Shown piece by piece: positions 42,591-51,465 of a stretch of 64,000 nt of DNA (positions are counted from its first letter, which is position 1; every line of letters begins with the position of its first letter). Location of the stretch: assembly GCA_965205725.1 (NCBI GenBank), contig OZ242189.1, forward strand, positions 1,612,001 to 1,676,000. Direction: 5' to 3'. A program made the translations under genes and the position numbers. This DNA is from G965205725 sp965205725. Lineage in GTDB: Bacteria; Pseudomonadota; Gammaproteobacteria; Pseudomonadales; Halieaceae. Under the pieces are notes generated by a model, which ran no database searches, was not told the DNA's origin, and saw nothing but the letters and a program-made list of their open reading frames with translations.

Positions 42591-43244
42591 CTATCCGGTT
42601 CCGGGATTTTTCGCAAAATCCAGAACGGCTTCAGCAGATGCAGACAACTGATCGACCAATTGTCGATGCCTGGTCTCGCTAAAACCCTCTCGCTGCACAG
42701 CCCTGGCATAGCCTGCAAGGGCAGCAAAAATCATCAGTACGGCAAACTCCATGCGCAGGCTGCTAACATCTTCAGGTACCCTGGCAAGCGCCTGCCGAAA
42801 CAACTGATGCTGCCGTTCCAAAACATTTGAACTGCGTTTGTCCAACTGACTCCTGGGCATCTTTGGATTGACGTTCACCTGGCCTAGAAATTGTAGATAA
42901 TCAGCACCGCCATCCTCATCTCGCACCTGCTCTGCCAGTGGTTCAATCAGCACTCGCAGCACTGGGTTCAGCAAAGGCGCTGAGGTCAGGGCATCAAGCA
43001 TTTCTTCCCTCAGTTGATTTACCCGCGGAGTATGCTTATCAAAAATTGCCTGCACCAAGCCATCTTTGCCACCGAAATGGTAGTGTAGCGCGGTAGCGTT
43101 GCGCTGCCCTGCGGCTCGATTAATCTCAGCGAGAGATACTGCATCCAGGCCTTTCTTCGCAAACAAACTGACCGCCGTAGACAGAATAATCTGCCGGGTT
43201 TGCTCGGAATTTGTTCTGCGTAATGGTCGCGCCATTTCAGCCAT
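42591..43244 (-). CDS. TetR family transcriptional regulator
   Basis: The 217-residue regulator has an N-terminal TetR helix-turn-helix (IILSTAVSLFAKKGLDAVSLAEINRAAG then ALHYHFGGKDGLVQAIF, residues about 18-70), and a divergent ligand-binding domain. Its start overlaps the end of the metallo-beta-lactamase gene by eight bases (an ATG at 43235 is an alternative), so it is the last gene of the DUF3604/lactamase operon and probably controls it. The effector is unknown. Confidence 0.9.
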   Translation of the reverse strand: MAEMARPLRRTNSEQTRQIILSTAVSLFAKKGLDAVSLAEINRAAGQRNATALHYHFGGKDGLVQAIFDKHTPRVNQLREEMLDALTSAPLLNPVLRVLIEPLAEQVRDEDGGADYLQFLGQVNVNPKMPRSQLDKRSSNVLERQHQLFRQALARVPEDVSSLRMEFAVLMIFAALAGYARAVQREGFSETRHRQLVDQLSASAEAVLDFAKNPGTG

Positions 43245-44661
43245 CTATTGATCCCTGAGTAATCGCAATCTGGCTCTCAAGCCACATCACCTCATAAGTA
43301 TTGTTCAAGACTTTGGCTTGCTCCAGCATCAGGCCCAGGCAGAGTAGCTGCTCATTTAGCGCCCCCTGATGTCCCGGTTCAGCCGCAAGCGCCATTTCCA
43401 GCAGGTGCAAGGCCTGCACGCATTCTGCTTGCTTGCGATGAGCCGCAGCTTTTGTGGTTAAAGCTCCCGCTCCAGCCAGCGCGCCCACCTCGGCATACAC
43501 GTCTCGCACGGGAACACCATATAGCTCTGTTGTAGATTCAAAGTGGAACCAGGTTGCGTAGTACTCCCAAATACTCTTCACTGCCCAACTCACTTTGCCA
43601 TGCCCCTGGGTTAGCTTGAGTTCAGCGGGCAATGTGATTTCATTCATCAGTTGATACATGGTTTTGCCGCCATTCATTCCAGCCACGACCGCATCGTGGA
43701 CATACTGCAAGGCATCGTGCATTTGTTGCATGCCTCCCACCGTGTTTTCAATACCGACAACAGGCGAGAAATGGCCGGGCACAATAATTTCCGGTTGCAG
43801 GGCAATCATCAAACCAAGGCTGCGCATATACTCCACGGGTTTGCGAACTTTCTCGCCTCGCAGGGTGAACACATTGGGGAACTGGGGAAACAATGGGCCG
43901 AAAGTATCGCCCGAGAACAAAATTTTCTCCTGGGGCAACCACAAAACAACATTATCTGCTCCCTCTGCACCCGGCGTGCCGTAGACTTCAAACTCCACGC
44001 CGCCCTGCTCAAATTTATACACATCCCAGTCAGACACAGTGACTGTGGGCTCGATGCCGCCATAGGCAAGCACCCCGCCAGCCGGTGTTTCTGGCATAAA
44101 CGGAAACAACAGCCTGTTGCGATTCCAGAAGTAGGGTTCCAATTCTGTCAGATAGCGCTGTTCTTCGGCGAAATCATCGTGAGCGACAATCTCAGTCTGT
44201 GGCTGCTGCCAAAACCTGACGCCCCCACTATGATCTGCGTGAGAATGACTGACAATAATATGGCTGATATCGCCTTCCGGCAGCACTTCCTGTAATGCTT
44301 TGAGCTGATCGGCTGCCTGGATGCTAATTCCGCTATCGAACATCACATGGCCTTCAGAGGTGGCAATAACATGAGCGTTGCCAATGCCTCTGGCCTGATA
44401 AATGTAGTCATTTATTTTTTCAATGCTGATTGGCACACTATGTAGCTGATTGGCTCTCTCACTATCAGCTCGGCCCATAACTGCCTCATCAGCTCGGCCC
44501 ATAACTGCCTCATCAGCTCGGCCCATAGCTGCCTCAGCCACATCGCCTGCCATGCTAGCCACTTCAATCATAGCAGCTTGCTTCAGGTTCTGATTGGGCA
44601 TCTGTGACCAGATGCCTGCTGCCACCAAAAGAACAACAACCGCTAGCGTTAATTTCTTCAT
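43237..44661 (-). CDS. Exported metallo-beta-lactamase-fold hydrolase (alkyl sulfatase-like)
   Basis: After a signal peptide (KKLTLAVVVLLVAAGIWSQ) comes a tandem octapeptide (AVMGRADE) region, then an MBL domain with the zinc motif HSHADHSGG, further ligands in GTPGAEGADN, LFSGDTFGPLFP and IIVPGHFSP. The C-terminal helical part (NEITLPAELKLTQGHGKVSW and WHFESTTELYG) matches the alkyl-sulfatase dimerisation region of SdsA-type enzymes, without the SCP2 domain. At 474 residues it is shorter than classical alkyl sulfatases. Its ATG overlaps the stop of the DUF3604 gene by four bases. Confidence 0.85.
   Translation of the reverse strand: MKKLTLAVVVLLVAAGIWSQMPNQNLKQAAMIEVASMAGDVAEAAMGRADEAVMGRADEAVMGRADSERANQLHSVPISIEKINDYIYQARGIGNAHVIATSEGHVMFDSGISIQAADQLKALQEVLPEGDISHIIVSHSHADHSGGVRFWQQPQTEIVAHDDFAEEQRYLTELEPYFWNRNRLLFPFMPETPAGGVLAYGGIEPTVTVSDWDVYKFEQGGVEFEVYGTPGAEGADNVVLWLPQEKILFSGDTFGPLFPQFPNVFTLRGEKVRKPVEYMRSLGLMIALQPEIIVPGHFSPVVGIENTVGGMQQMHDALQYVHDAVVAGMNGGKTMYQLMNEITLPAELKLTQGHGKVSWAVKSIWEYYATWFHFESTTELYGVPVRDVYAEVGALAGAGALTTKAAAHRKQAECVQALHLLEMALAAEPGHQGALNEQLLCLGLMLEQAKVLNNTYEVMWLESQIAITQGSIDG
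44464..44535 (-). repeat. In-frame 24-bp tandem repeat in the metallo-beta-lactamase gene
   Basis: Three 24-bp units, the first two identical and the third with one substitution, encode successive A(V/A)MGRADE octapeptides just after the signal peptide. The frame is preserved with any unit number, so length polymorphism would be tolerated in this exported linker. Confidence 0.85.
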
Positions 44662-46889
44662 AATGCCTTACTCCGGTACTCAATATAAATAGGAGAAGAC
44701 CAGGCTCGCTCCTCATTGGGGCTCTGACAATCATCTGTCGGGTCTGTCCGATAATCTCCAAAGCACGGATTGACCGCGATGCAACGGCCATTCTCGTCAT
44801 AGTCGCAGCGCAGGCCGCCGGCATTCACGGCCGGCGTCGGCTCCTGAATAGCGCGAACGTAATAAATAAGTTCTCGCTGCTCAGTCAAAAAATCCGGGTC
44901 TTCAAACTCTGCTGTGCAGGTGCCATCAAACGCCCTGCAAGGGATCACTAACCAGGGGTCCTCAATAAGCTCACTCGGCTCTTCTGTCTCGCTGATCTGG
45001 GGCCGGATACGGACCACCTCCAGGCGCGTTATCGTCTTGCGTACATCGGCAGGGTTATAACACTCGTTCGCGCACAGGGATGCTTGCCGGTCAGCACCCA
45101 GACTGTTCGCTACATAATCCGGGCAGCCTGGAAGCTGTTTGAAAGCACCTGCTGCCGACACCTGAAACCTGGGTATAGTGCCTCTGACTACTTCACTACC
45201 CATCGGAATTTTTTCTCCGCTATCACCCAGTAAATCGAACCACAGCAAAATGCGCTCTCCAGAGGTCGCGTAAACCTGCTTGTTATTCAAAGCACTCCAG
45301 ATCGAGTCGCGGTCTCGCCCCACGCTATGAACAGCGACCAAACCGCCAGTCAGATAAAAAGACTGCTGCCGCTCCTGATTGCGCGCCTCGTTGAGGCCAA
45401 TGGGCCCCATGTCTGCGACCCGACGCGATTCTTTCACCGACGGGTCTCCAGTATGAGTTTTGCGCCCAGACCGTCCCTCGGTCTTTACACCCATAGTCTC
45501 CGTATTACCAAGGCGGCGACCCATATCCTTGAAACCATTGCCAGGCCTTGCCCGATGATTGTCACTGGAACCTATAAAACCAAAGCGGAACGTCTGTTTG
45601 CCCGCCTGATTCTCAGGTTTATTCAGTGTTAACGCATACTGAACAGACACTTTTGGCCGCAGTTTGAAGGGCGGATTAAAACAGTCTTCACACTGCCCAC
45701 AATTCAGCCAGTCCTCTACTTTCGCGCCAGGTACTGTTAAATGTCCGCTGATGCCGTTATCGAGGTAATCCTTGCGCGCCTTGGCAACTCGCTCTGAGCA
45801 GGCTGCGGATACCGGATCTTCACAGCGCTCCTCAATGAGCTGACCCGCACGCCAACAGCAGGGTAAAAAGTCCTCACTGGGTAGAGGGCAGATAGCGTTG
45901 CCCTCGCCGTCGAATTGCACCGAATTCCAGTCCCTGTATTCTTCTGAGTTGCCATGCCCAGAATATATTTCAATCAGTTTCTGGTATTTGGGATCCTGAT
46001 TTTTGTCTGTAAGTTGTTTATCCCAACTGGTATTCAGCGGCGTACTTAAACCCCATGCATTACCATGCGGAATAACCAGTGCATCGTGGCCCCAATCATC
46101 CAGCTTTGAAAACAACTCCTCTGGATTATGGGCGAGCTCCAGACAGTTGGCCGGCAGCTCCGTGGAGTCCACGCCACTTGCGCAAACGGGTGTTTCAGCG
46201 ATCTCGTCGTAATACGACTGCAAGTTCAGATAAAAATCACGATTGTCCCAATCCGTTGCCGCCAGAACCACCTGTGCTGCACGCCCCACAGGTGCTTGCG
46301 CCAGTTGTTTACGCGGCGCAGCTATTGCCCGTAATGGCACCTTGTCATCTGCGGTATCAAGGAAAAACACATTCTTGTGCCCGTAATGAGCTTCTGGCGT
46401 CAATGCGACATGACTCCATTCGTATCCCAGAAAAGACACTAAATCTGGATTGTCGGGGTCGTCGGCAACTGCATTGCAGTCTCGAATCGACTGCCTGGTC
46501 TCAGACCAAAGCCGGGGTGTGATGCCCTCTGCATGGTCACTGATTCCCCAAAAATCAATTGCAGAGCAATAGCGTGCATAGTCACAGGCATCCGACGGCG
46601 GCCTGACGCCCTCACCTCCCATTAGAGGCATACCCAGGATAAGGCCATCTGGGGAAAATGAGGTATGAGTATGGAGGTCTCCGAATAGAACCTGGGTTTC
46701 CCCGGATACTCCAATCGCTGTCCGTGTCGCTGTCTGGGACTGCTGTTTTAACAGGGCAAGGGCTGCCGGACTCGGCGTTTTCACGACGTTCCCATCGGCG
46801 AGTCTATCAGTACAGGCTATCAATAACACCATTACAGGCAGAAGCATTGTACACAACGCCAGCGCTCGGAATTTCTTTGACATAGCCAT
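44658..46889 (-). CDS. DUF3604 lipoprotein (PHP-like metal-dependent hydrolase)
   Basis: The 743-residue protein begins with a lipoprotein signal (LCTMLLPVMVLLIAC). The DUF3604 domain shows the PHP-type start LFGDLHTHTSFSPDGL, then DFWGISDHAEGITP, FLGYEWSHVALTPEAHYGHKN, HGNAWGLS, IEIYSGHGNSEEYRDW, and the C-terminal block GFIGSSDNHRARPGNGFK. The histidine-rich positions imply a metal-dependent hydrolase in the envelope; activity of the family is not established. The ATG at 46889 is preferred; another at 46883 is possible. It heads a three-gene coupled operon. Confidence 0.88.
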   Translation of the reverse strand: MAMSKKFRALALCTMLLPVMVLLIACTDRLADGNVVKTPSPAALALLKQQSQTATRTAIGVSGETQVLFGDLHTHTSFSPDGLILGMPLMGGEGVRPPSDACDYARYCSAIDFWGISDHAEGITPRLWSETRQSIRDCNAVADDPDNPDLVSFLGYEWSHVALTPEAHYGHKNVFFLDTADDKVPLRAIAAPRKQLAQAPVGRAAQVVLAATDWDNRDFYLNLQSYYDEIAETPVCASGVDSTELPANCLELAHNPEELFSKLDDWGHDALVIPHGNAWGLSTPLNTSWDKQLTDKNQDPKYQKLIEIYSGHGNSEEYRDWNSVQFDGEGNAICPLPSEDFLPCCWRAGQLIEERCEDPVSAACSERVAKARKDYLDNGISGHLTVPGAKVEDWLNCGQCEDCFNPPFKLRPKVSVQYALTLNKPENQAGKQTFRFGFIGSSDNHRARPGNGFKDMGRRLGNTETMGVKTEGRSGRKTHTGDPSVKESRRVADMGPIGLNEARNQERQQSFYLTGGLVAVHSVGRDRDSIWSALNNKQVYATSGERILLWFDLLGDSGEKIPMGSEVVRGTIPRFQVSAAGAFKQLPGCPDYVANSLGADRQASLCANECYNPADVRKTITRLEVVRIRPQISETEEPSELIEDPWLVIPCRAFDGTCTAEFEDPDFLTEQRELIYYVRAIQEPTPAVNAGGLRCDYDENGRCIAVNPCFGDYRTDPTDDCQSPNEERAWSSPIYIEYRSKAL

Positions 46890-46892
46890 CAA

Positions 46893-47151
46893 CCCAGTAT
46901 TAATTAAGTCTAATTAATTAGATGCCATTAAAATTACTCTGACAAGTGCCGCCAGTAGAAAATGCTAAACCAACCGTACCGGCATCCTTTTCGCCTCTAT
47001 TAAACCAGACTGTATCTTGAGAAAAAGACATCTTTATGGTAAAAAGCGCGCCCTGTCGAACAGGTCCATTTTTAACACACTCAGGTTTTGTATATCGACC
47101 TAATAACCCGGTTAGATCGAACCGCTCGCTCTGCGTGCGGGTGTTCTGGTC
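46893..47151. other. AT-rich divergent promoter region
   Basis: Upstream of the DUF3604 gene an AT-rich patch contains the palindrome CTAATTAATTAG and repeated TTAATTA motifs (46897-46921), likely part of the minus-strand promoter or an operator. No gene is visible before the repeat element at 47152. Confidence 0.3.
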
Positions 47152-47294
47152 TAACGGCAGCCGACAATGAGTACTGCCCTGGTGAGACTACAACATTTCG
47201 CGCTCCGCCTGGCAAAGACAGGCAGCGGGAAATTTTTAAATGAGCTTACCGGTCAGCTCATGCTAAAAAATCCCGTTATTGTCGGCGGCCGTTG
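47152..47294 (-). mobile_element. 143-bp inverted-repeat element, copy 1
   Basis: The ends TAACGGCAGCCGACAAT and ATTGTCGG-GGCCGTT are inverted repeats of about 17 bp; total length is identical to the copy at 60307-60449, with about 80% identity in opposite orientation. It lies alone, 70 nt upstream of the acyltransferase gene, and may supply promoter or structural signals. No target-site duplication is seen. Similar copies: 55280-55409, 56767-56829, 60307-60449. Confidence 0.75.
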
Positions 47295-47363
47295 TAACCA
47301 CTGGTGGGCAAAGTGGTGCTGTAGAAACTTTAAACAATGTGAGCACAGAGGCTTGGCAAAACT

Positions 47364-48956
47364 ATGAAACAGCTTGGAATTTTGGATTCGGCATTTATTA
47401 ACCTCGAACAGGGCAATACCCCACAACACGTCGGTGGTCTGGGTATTTACGATCCATCCACGGCGGAAGGCGGATTTGTTCGCTTCAAACAGGTTATCGC
47501 CAATTTCGAACAACGTCTGCGGCGTATGCCCCTGTTTCGTACACGCCTTGTTGAAGTACCCGGCGGTATTGATCGCCCCTATTGGCTGAAGGATGCAAAC
47601 TTTGATATTGAGTTTCATCTGCGGCATATCGCCCTGCCCGAGCCAGGCGACTGGCGCCAGCTTTGCATACAAGTGGCACGCCTGCATGCCCACCCCCTGG
47701 ATATGTCTCGCCCGCTGTGGGAGGCCTATATCATTGAAGGCCTGGACAGCATGACTGATCTTCCTGCTGGCAGCTTTGCGATTTACACCAAAATGCACCA
47801 CTCCCTGGTCGACGGTGCCGGCGGTGCCTCCTTTATGTCTGCGCTGCACGACCTGTCTCCAAACCCCGAAGTTTTGGAACAGGAGGTAGAAGAGCCGCTA
47901 CTGGTTGACCGCAATCCATCCAGCGCTACACTGCTCAGCCGAGCCGTGGTCAATCGGGTGAAAAATGGGGTGTCCATTGCACGCGGTACAGCAGAGCTCG
48001 TTAAAGACCTCGGTAAATTTGCCCTGGAGGTCGCTCGCGATGAGGTCACCATGCCCGATGTTCAGTCCCCCAGGACTCGATTTAACAACCCGGTGGGGCC
48101 TCACCGGGTTTTCGATGCGGTGGACTTTCCAATCGCTGAACTCAAGGAGATTAAAGACACCGCAGGCGTCAAGCTCAACGATGTCGCTCTCGCCGTAGTA
48201 GGCGCTGCGATGCAACGCTACCTGGTTGCCAAAGGAGAGGCACCAGAATTACCACTTGCCGCAAGTCTGCCGGTAAACATGCGAACGCGCAGAGGCGAAA
48301 CCGACGAAAACAATCAGGTTGGCGCTATTTTCTCTTCGCTACACACTGACATTGTGGACCCGATAGAACGGCTTAGGGCAATCAATAGCAGCACGACTGA
48401 GGCCAAGGAATTCGGTGAGTCGAGCCCACTGGTAGACACCCTCAAGATCGCTGGCGTATTCTCACCCCTACTCAGTAAAACAGTGGCAAGTATGTGGACC
48501 GAGGGGCACTGGTCTCGCATGATTCCACTCAACACGTCTACGGTGATTACCAATGTGCCCGGGCCAAACTTCGACTTGTTCTGCGCGGGTGCCCGCCTGG
48601 TTAAATATCACGGTATGGGCGTACTCACACCCGGCGTGGGCTTGTTTCACACTGTGTTTTCACAATCGGATCGCGTCAACCTTTCAGTCCTTGGCGACCG
48701 AGAGTGTCTACCCGATCCATCTTTTTATATAGAGTGTCTGAGAGAATCTTACGCAGAGCTACTGGCCGCCACTCGCGGTGAAAAAACAAAGCCAAAGCGC
48801 AAAAAAGCGGCAGGCAAAAAGTCATCCGCAGACAAAAAGGCCGCCAAAAAAGCACCGACAAAAAGGAAAGCGGCCAGCAAGAGTTCCGCCAGGGCTCGTC
48901 CAAAAGCCAGGCGCAAGCAAGGCCGCGCTGCACCCAAACTAAACGTAGTGAACTGA
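47364..48956 (+). CDS. Wax ester synthase / diacylglycerol acyltransferase (WS/DGAT) with lysine-rich tail
   Basis: WS/DGAT enzymes esterify fatty alcohols or diacylglycerol with acyl-CoA for storage lipid. The 530-residue protein begins KQLGILDSAFINLEQGNTPQHVG (family N-terminus), contains the catalytic HHxxxDG (MHHSLVDGAGG, about residues 140-150), the conserved ITNVPGPNFDLF-type NVPGP block and a C-terminal subdomain. The last about 50 residues are an H1-like tail of Lys, Ala, Arg and Ser repeats (KKPKRKK-type), absent from typical members. It is monocistronic downstream of a repeat element. Confidence 0.9.
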   Translation: MKQLGILDSAFINLEQGNTPQHVGGLGIYDPSTAEGGFVRFKQVIANFEQRLRRMPLFRTRLVEVPGGIDRPYWLKDANFDIEFHLRHIALPEPGDWRQLCIQVARLHAHPLDMSRPLWEAYIIEGLDSMTDLPAGSFAIYTKMHHSLVDGAGGASFMSALHDLSPNPEVLEQEVEEPLLVDRNPSSATLLSRAVVNRVKNGVSIARGTAELVKDLGKFALEVARDEVTMPDVQSPRTRFNNPVGPHRVFDAVDFPIAELKEIKDTAGVKLNDVALAVVGAAMQRYLVAKGEAPELPLAASLPVNMRTRRGETDENNQVGAIFSSLHTDIVDPIERLRAINSSTTEAKEFGESSPLVDTLKIAGVFSPLLSKTVASMWTEGHWSRMIPLNTSTVITNVPGPNFDLFCAGARLVKYHGMGVLTPGVGLFHTVFSQSDRVNLSVLGDRECLPDPSFYIECLRESYAELLAATRGEKTKPKRKKAAGKKSSADKKAAKKAPTKRKAASKSSARARPKARRKQGRAAPKLNVVN

Positions 48957-49018
48957 TACGACCCAGGGATTGGTGGTGGCCAGCACCGCTCTGGGCAACC
49001 GGTCTCAGCGAAGCCCTT

Positions 49019-49181
49019 AGCTCAAGAGGTGCCGCCAGCTCAAGCGAAGCCCTTAGCTCAAGCGAAGCCCGCCAGCTCAAGAGAAGCCCTTAGCTCAAGA
49101 GGTGCCGCTAGCTCAAGAGGTGCCGCCAGCTCAAGAGGTACCGCTAGCTCAAGAGGTGCCGTCAGCTCAAGAGGTGCCGCC
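49019..49181. repeat. 18-bp minisatellite (AGCTCAAGAGGTGCCGCC)
   Basis: Nine consecutive units, one of 19 bp, with variants (GAGGTGCCGCC, GCGAAGCCCTT, GAGGTACCGCT) follow the acyltransferase gene. A degenerate extra unit precedes them. The array reads through as short peptides in several frames, but none starts with a plausible ribosome binding site, so I treat it as non-coding. Spacing and unit variants suggest slippage or unequal crossover. Confidence 0.85.
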
Positions 49182-49202
49182 AGCTTTAAAATGGCCGCCC
49201 AT

Positions 49203-49229
49203 AAAAAAGCCCACAAATGTGGGCTTTAA
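49203..49229 (-). terminator. Rho-independent terminator of the 27-codon membrane protein gene
   Basis: The stem GCCCACA / TGTGGGC (49209-49224) has a two-base loop on the plus strand and, read leftward, is followed directly by six T residues, a textbook terminator in the minus orientation. It lies about 45 nt beyond the stop of the small gene at 49272-49355. On the plus side there are only three Ts after the stem, so it may also help end the acyltransferase transcript. Confidence 0.8.
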
Positions 49230-49271
49230 AGCAAATATGGACCTGAACGGCTTGAATTTATGTCACCGGGA

Positions 49272-49355
49272 TCAAGAATTTGACTCCTTGTATGCTTCCC
49301 AGGCGATTAGGCCGATCAGTACGAAATACAGCCAAAACAAAGTGTTAATGAACAT
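49272..49355 (-). CDS. Small single-pass membrane protein (27 residues)
   Basis: A strong ribosome binding site (AAGGAGGTG, about 4-7 nt before the ATG at 49355) precedes a 27-codon frame encoding one hydrophobic helix (FINTLFWLYFVLIGLIAW) followed by EAYKESNS. A perfect rho-independent terminator follows. The gene is a complete short unit between the acyltransferase minisatellite and the LysR gene, transcribed away from LysR. I recognise no named family; size and layout fit small inner-membrane proteins that associate with larger complexes. Function unknown. Confidence 0.7.
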   Translation of the reverse strand: MFINTLFWLYFVLIGLIAWEAYKESNS

Positions 49356-49481
49356 CTCAGCACCTCCTTCCATCACAGGCAGTGTCAATGCAACAAACCA
49401 TATAGGCTCTTGTGGTATACATCCAATGTATTATTATTATCCAACTAATTACTTGAAGTTATATCACGGATATATACCGCC

Positions 49482-50432
49482 ATGGACACCCGAGACCTCG
49501 CACGAATAGACCTCAACCTATTGATTTCATTGCAGGTTATGTTGGAAGAACAGAATGTCTCAAGAGCCGCCAGGCGCCTGTTTATTTCCCAGCCAGCGAT
49601 GAGTAAAACGCTGATACGACTGCGCAATGTGTTCCATGACCCCCTGTTTACTCGCTCCTCGCATGGTATGCAGCCTACTCCCCGCGCTCTGGAGCTAGAG
49701 CTGGAGCTGGAGCCTGTACTTCGTGGCATTAATCGAATGATCAGCGACCAGAATTTTGATCCTTCAAGCTACGAGGGAGAAATCACTATTGCGCTATCTG
49801 AATACATCGGCATTGCTATTCTGCCCCTGCTGATGTCCCGGCTTCAGTTCGTGGCACCACACTTAAGAGTAAAGTCCATCACCCGTGTCGAGCACCAACT
49901 TGACCAACTCGCCAATGGCTCATTGGACTTTGCTATCCACATCAGGCACCGGGGATACAAACAGGACTTCATACATACCAGTGTTGGCAGCAGTCCACCT
50001 GTCATTTTGGCTCGGGAGGGGCACCCCCTGCTCGTAGAGGGAGTCACCTGGGAGAGTATTGGGCGCTATCCTTTTATCAGTTTGTATATTTCCGACCTGG
50101 AAGAACTGGAAATATTTCATTCTGAAAAGGCTTTTGGGCGTGTTCGGCAACACGCATCTGGCAGCTTTGAGACCTCCCATTTGCTAACAGCGCTGGAGGT
50201 GTTACGCCATACCGACTTCCTCATGCCAGGCCCGCCATTTGTTCTACAAAATCCAACCGTCGGCTACAAAATTCAAGCCTTGCCATTCCCCGAGGAGGTC
50301 AGCTATGAGGTCGAATACAGGCTGGTGAGGCATCGACGCACGGAAAAGTCTGCACTACACAACTGGCTGTGGCAGGAAATTTTGGATGTGATAGAGGCTT
50401 CACGCACACGGGCCAGAGCAGAGGTGGCATAA
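49482..50432 (+). CDS. LysR family transcriptional regulator
   Basis: The 316-residue protein has an N-terminal winged helix (LARIDLNLLISLQVMLEEQNVSRAARRLFISQPAMSKTLIRLRNVF) and a substrate-binding domain of NodD/LinR-like type (YEGEITIALSEYIGIAILPLL). The divergent small membrane protein gene lies 130 nt upstream; LysR proteins often regulate a divergent neighbour, so that small gene is a candidate target. A yaiI relic follows. Confidence 0.93.
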   Translation: MDTRDLARIDLNLLISLQVMLEEQNVSRAARRLFISQPAMSKTLIRLRNVFHDPLFTRSSHGMQPTPRALELELELEPVLRGINRMISDQNFDPSSYEGEITIALSEYIGIAILPLLMSRLQFVAPHLRVKSITRVEHQLDQLANGSLDFAIHIRHRGYKQDFIHTSVGSSPPVILAREGHPLLVEGVTWESIGRYPFISLYISDLEELEIFHSEKAFGRVRQHASGSFETSHLLTALEVLRHTDFLMPGPPFVLQNPTVGYKIQALPFPEEVSYEVEYRLVRHRRTEKSALHNWLWQEILDVIEASRTRARAEVA

Positions 50433-50456
50433 TGCGTTTATTTTACGGAGCAAGTC

Positions 50457-50640
50457 ATGCCGCTATGGGTGGATACCGACGCCTGCCCCAGAGTCATCAA
50501 GGACGTTCTGTTGCGCGGCGCGCAAAGGGCTGAGATCATGCTATATCTGGTGGCGAATCAGCAAGCCCTCTTCGTGCCCCCTGCGCTGTACATTAAATCC
50601 ACTCGGGTATCCGGCGGCTGCCTGCGAGGTCAGTGTGAGC
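50457..50640 (+). pseudogene. yaiI (UPF0178/DUF188) relic, N-terminal third only
   Basis: The frame starts MPLWVDTDACPRVIKDVLLRG and continues LYLVANQQALFVPPALYIKSTRVSGG, closely matching the first about 55 residues of the 150-residue UPF0178 nuclease-like family (WVDADACP, LVANQ, RVPPS). The following DxAD segment and all later motifs are gone and the sequence passes directly into the tatD start. A single large deletion explains it. Confidence 0.8.
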
Positions 50641-51465
50641 AGTAAAAAGAAACGCCGTGATATACCCCGCTTCGATACCCCGATTATTGAAACCCATTGC
50701 CATCTGGACTACCTGGATGAGTCGGCATTGCAGGAGACACTGAACAAGTCTGTCGAAGTCGGCATTGAGCGTATCGTAACCATCGCAGTGGCGCCAGATA
50801 ATCTCGATGCCGTACTGGCACTGGCCAACACGGGGGCATTCATTTGGGGCACTCAGGGAATACACCCTCACGAAGCAGAAAGCTTTTCCCCTGAAATTGC
50901 AGCAACTATCGCTGAGCGCATGGACCAAAAACGAATTGTGGCTGTTGGTGAGATAGGTCTGGATTACTACTACGATCACGCTGATCGCAATAGGCAGCGC
51001 AACGTTTTTGAACAGCAATTACAGATCGCGGCTGACTGCGACATGCCAGTGGTTATTCATACTCGCGACGCGGATGACGACACCCGCTGCATTCTTGAGA
51101 ACTTCAGCGGGCAGCTAAACCGCAAGGGAGTTATACACAGTTTCACCTCTGGTTTGGATCTGGCCGAGTATTGCCTGGCCGAAAACTTCTACCTCGGCTT
51201 TAACGGTATTGCCACCTTTGCCAGTGCAGAGAATGTTCGGCAAGTGGTCGCTGCTACACCACTGGCTCAACTGCTATTAGAGACCGACGCACCCTACCTA
51301 ACCCCAGTACCTTACCGTGGCAAAGCCAATGCACCTTTTTACCTGCCGTTTATCGCCGAACATCTCGCTCTTGTGAAAGCGTGCCCGACGGAGACACTAT
51401 TGGAGCAGGCTTACCAGAATAGTATCCGCTTATTTTTCCCTGACGAATTGGAGAGCAACCGATGA
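50635..51465 (+). CDS. TatD family metal-dependent deoxyribonuclease/hydrolase
   Basis: The 276-residue TIM-barrel hydrolase has the TatD landmarks: ETHCHLDYLDE, GTQGIHPHEA, VGEIGLDYYYDH, MPVVIHTRDADDDT, GVIHSFTSGLDLAEYCL and LETDAPYLTPVPYRGKAN. The YcfH/TatD group act on DNA 3' ends or related substrates using two metals. It starts with a GTG at 50635, inside the yaiI relic, and its stop overlaps the next ATG by four bases, so it is coupled to the Rieske oxygenase gene. Confidence 0.9.
   Translation: MSSKKKRRDIPRFDTPIIETHCHLDYLDESALQETLNKSVEVGIERIVTIAVAPDNLDAVLALANTGAFIWGTQGIHPHEAESFSPEIAATIAERMDQKRIVAVGEIGLDYYYDHADRNRQRNVFEQQLQIAADCDMPVVIHTRDADDDTRCILENFSGQLNRKGVIHSFTSGLDLAEYCLAENFYLGFNGIATFASAENVRQVVAATPLAQLLLETDAPYLTPVPYRGKANAPFYLPFIAEHLALVKACPTETLLEQAYQNSIRLFFPDELESNR

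Noticed and set aside
47152..47294. Calling the 143-bp element an integron attC site
   Set aside because: The ends are near-perfect inverted repeats without the asymmetric bulges and full core sites expected, one copy stands alone, and no integrase gene is in the window. It is kept only as an alternative.
49003..49181. Possible CRISPR array
   Set aside because: Units are contiguous 18-bp tandem repeats without spacers, and no cas genes are present.
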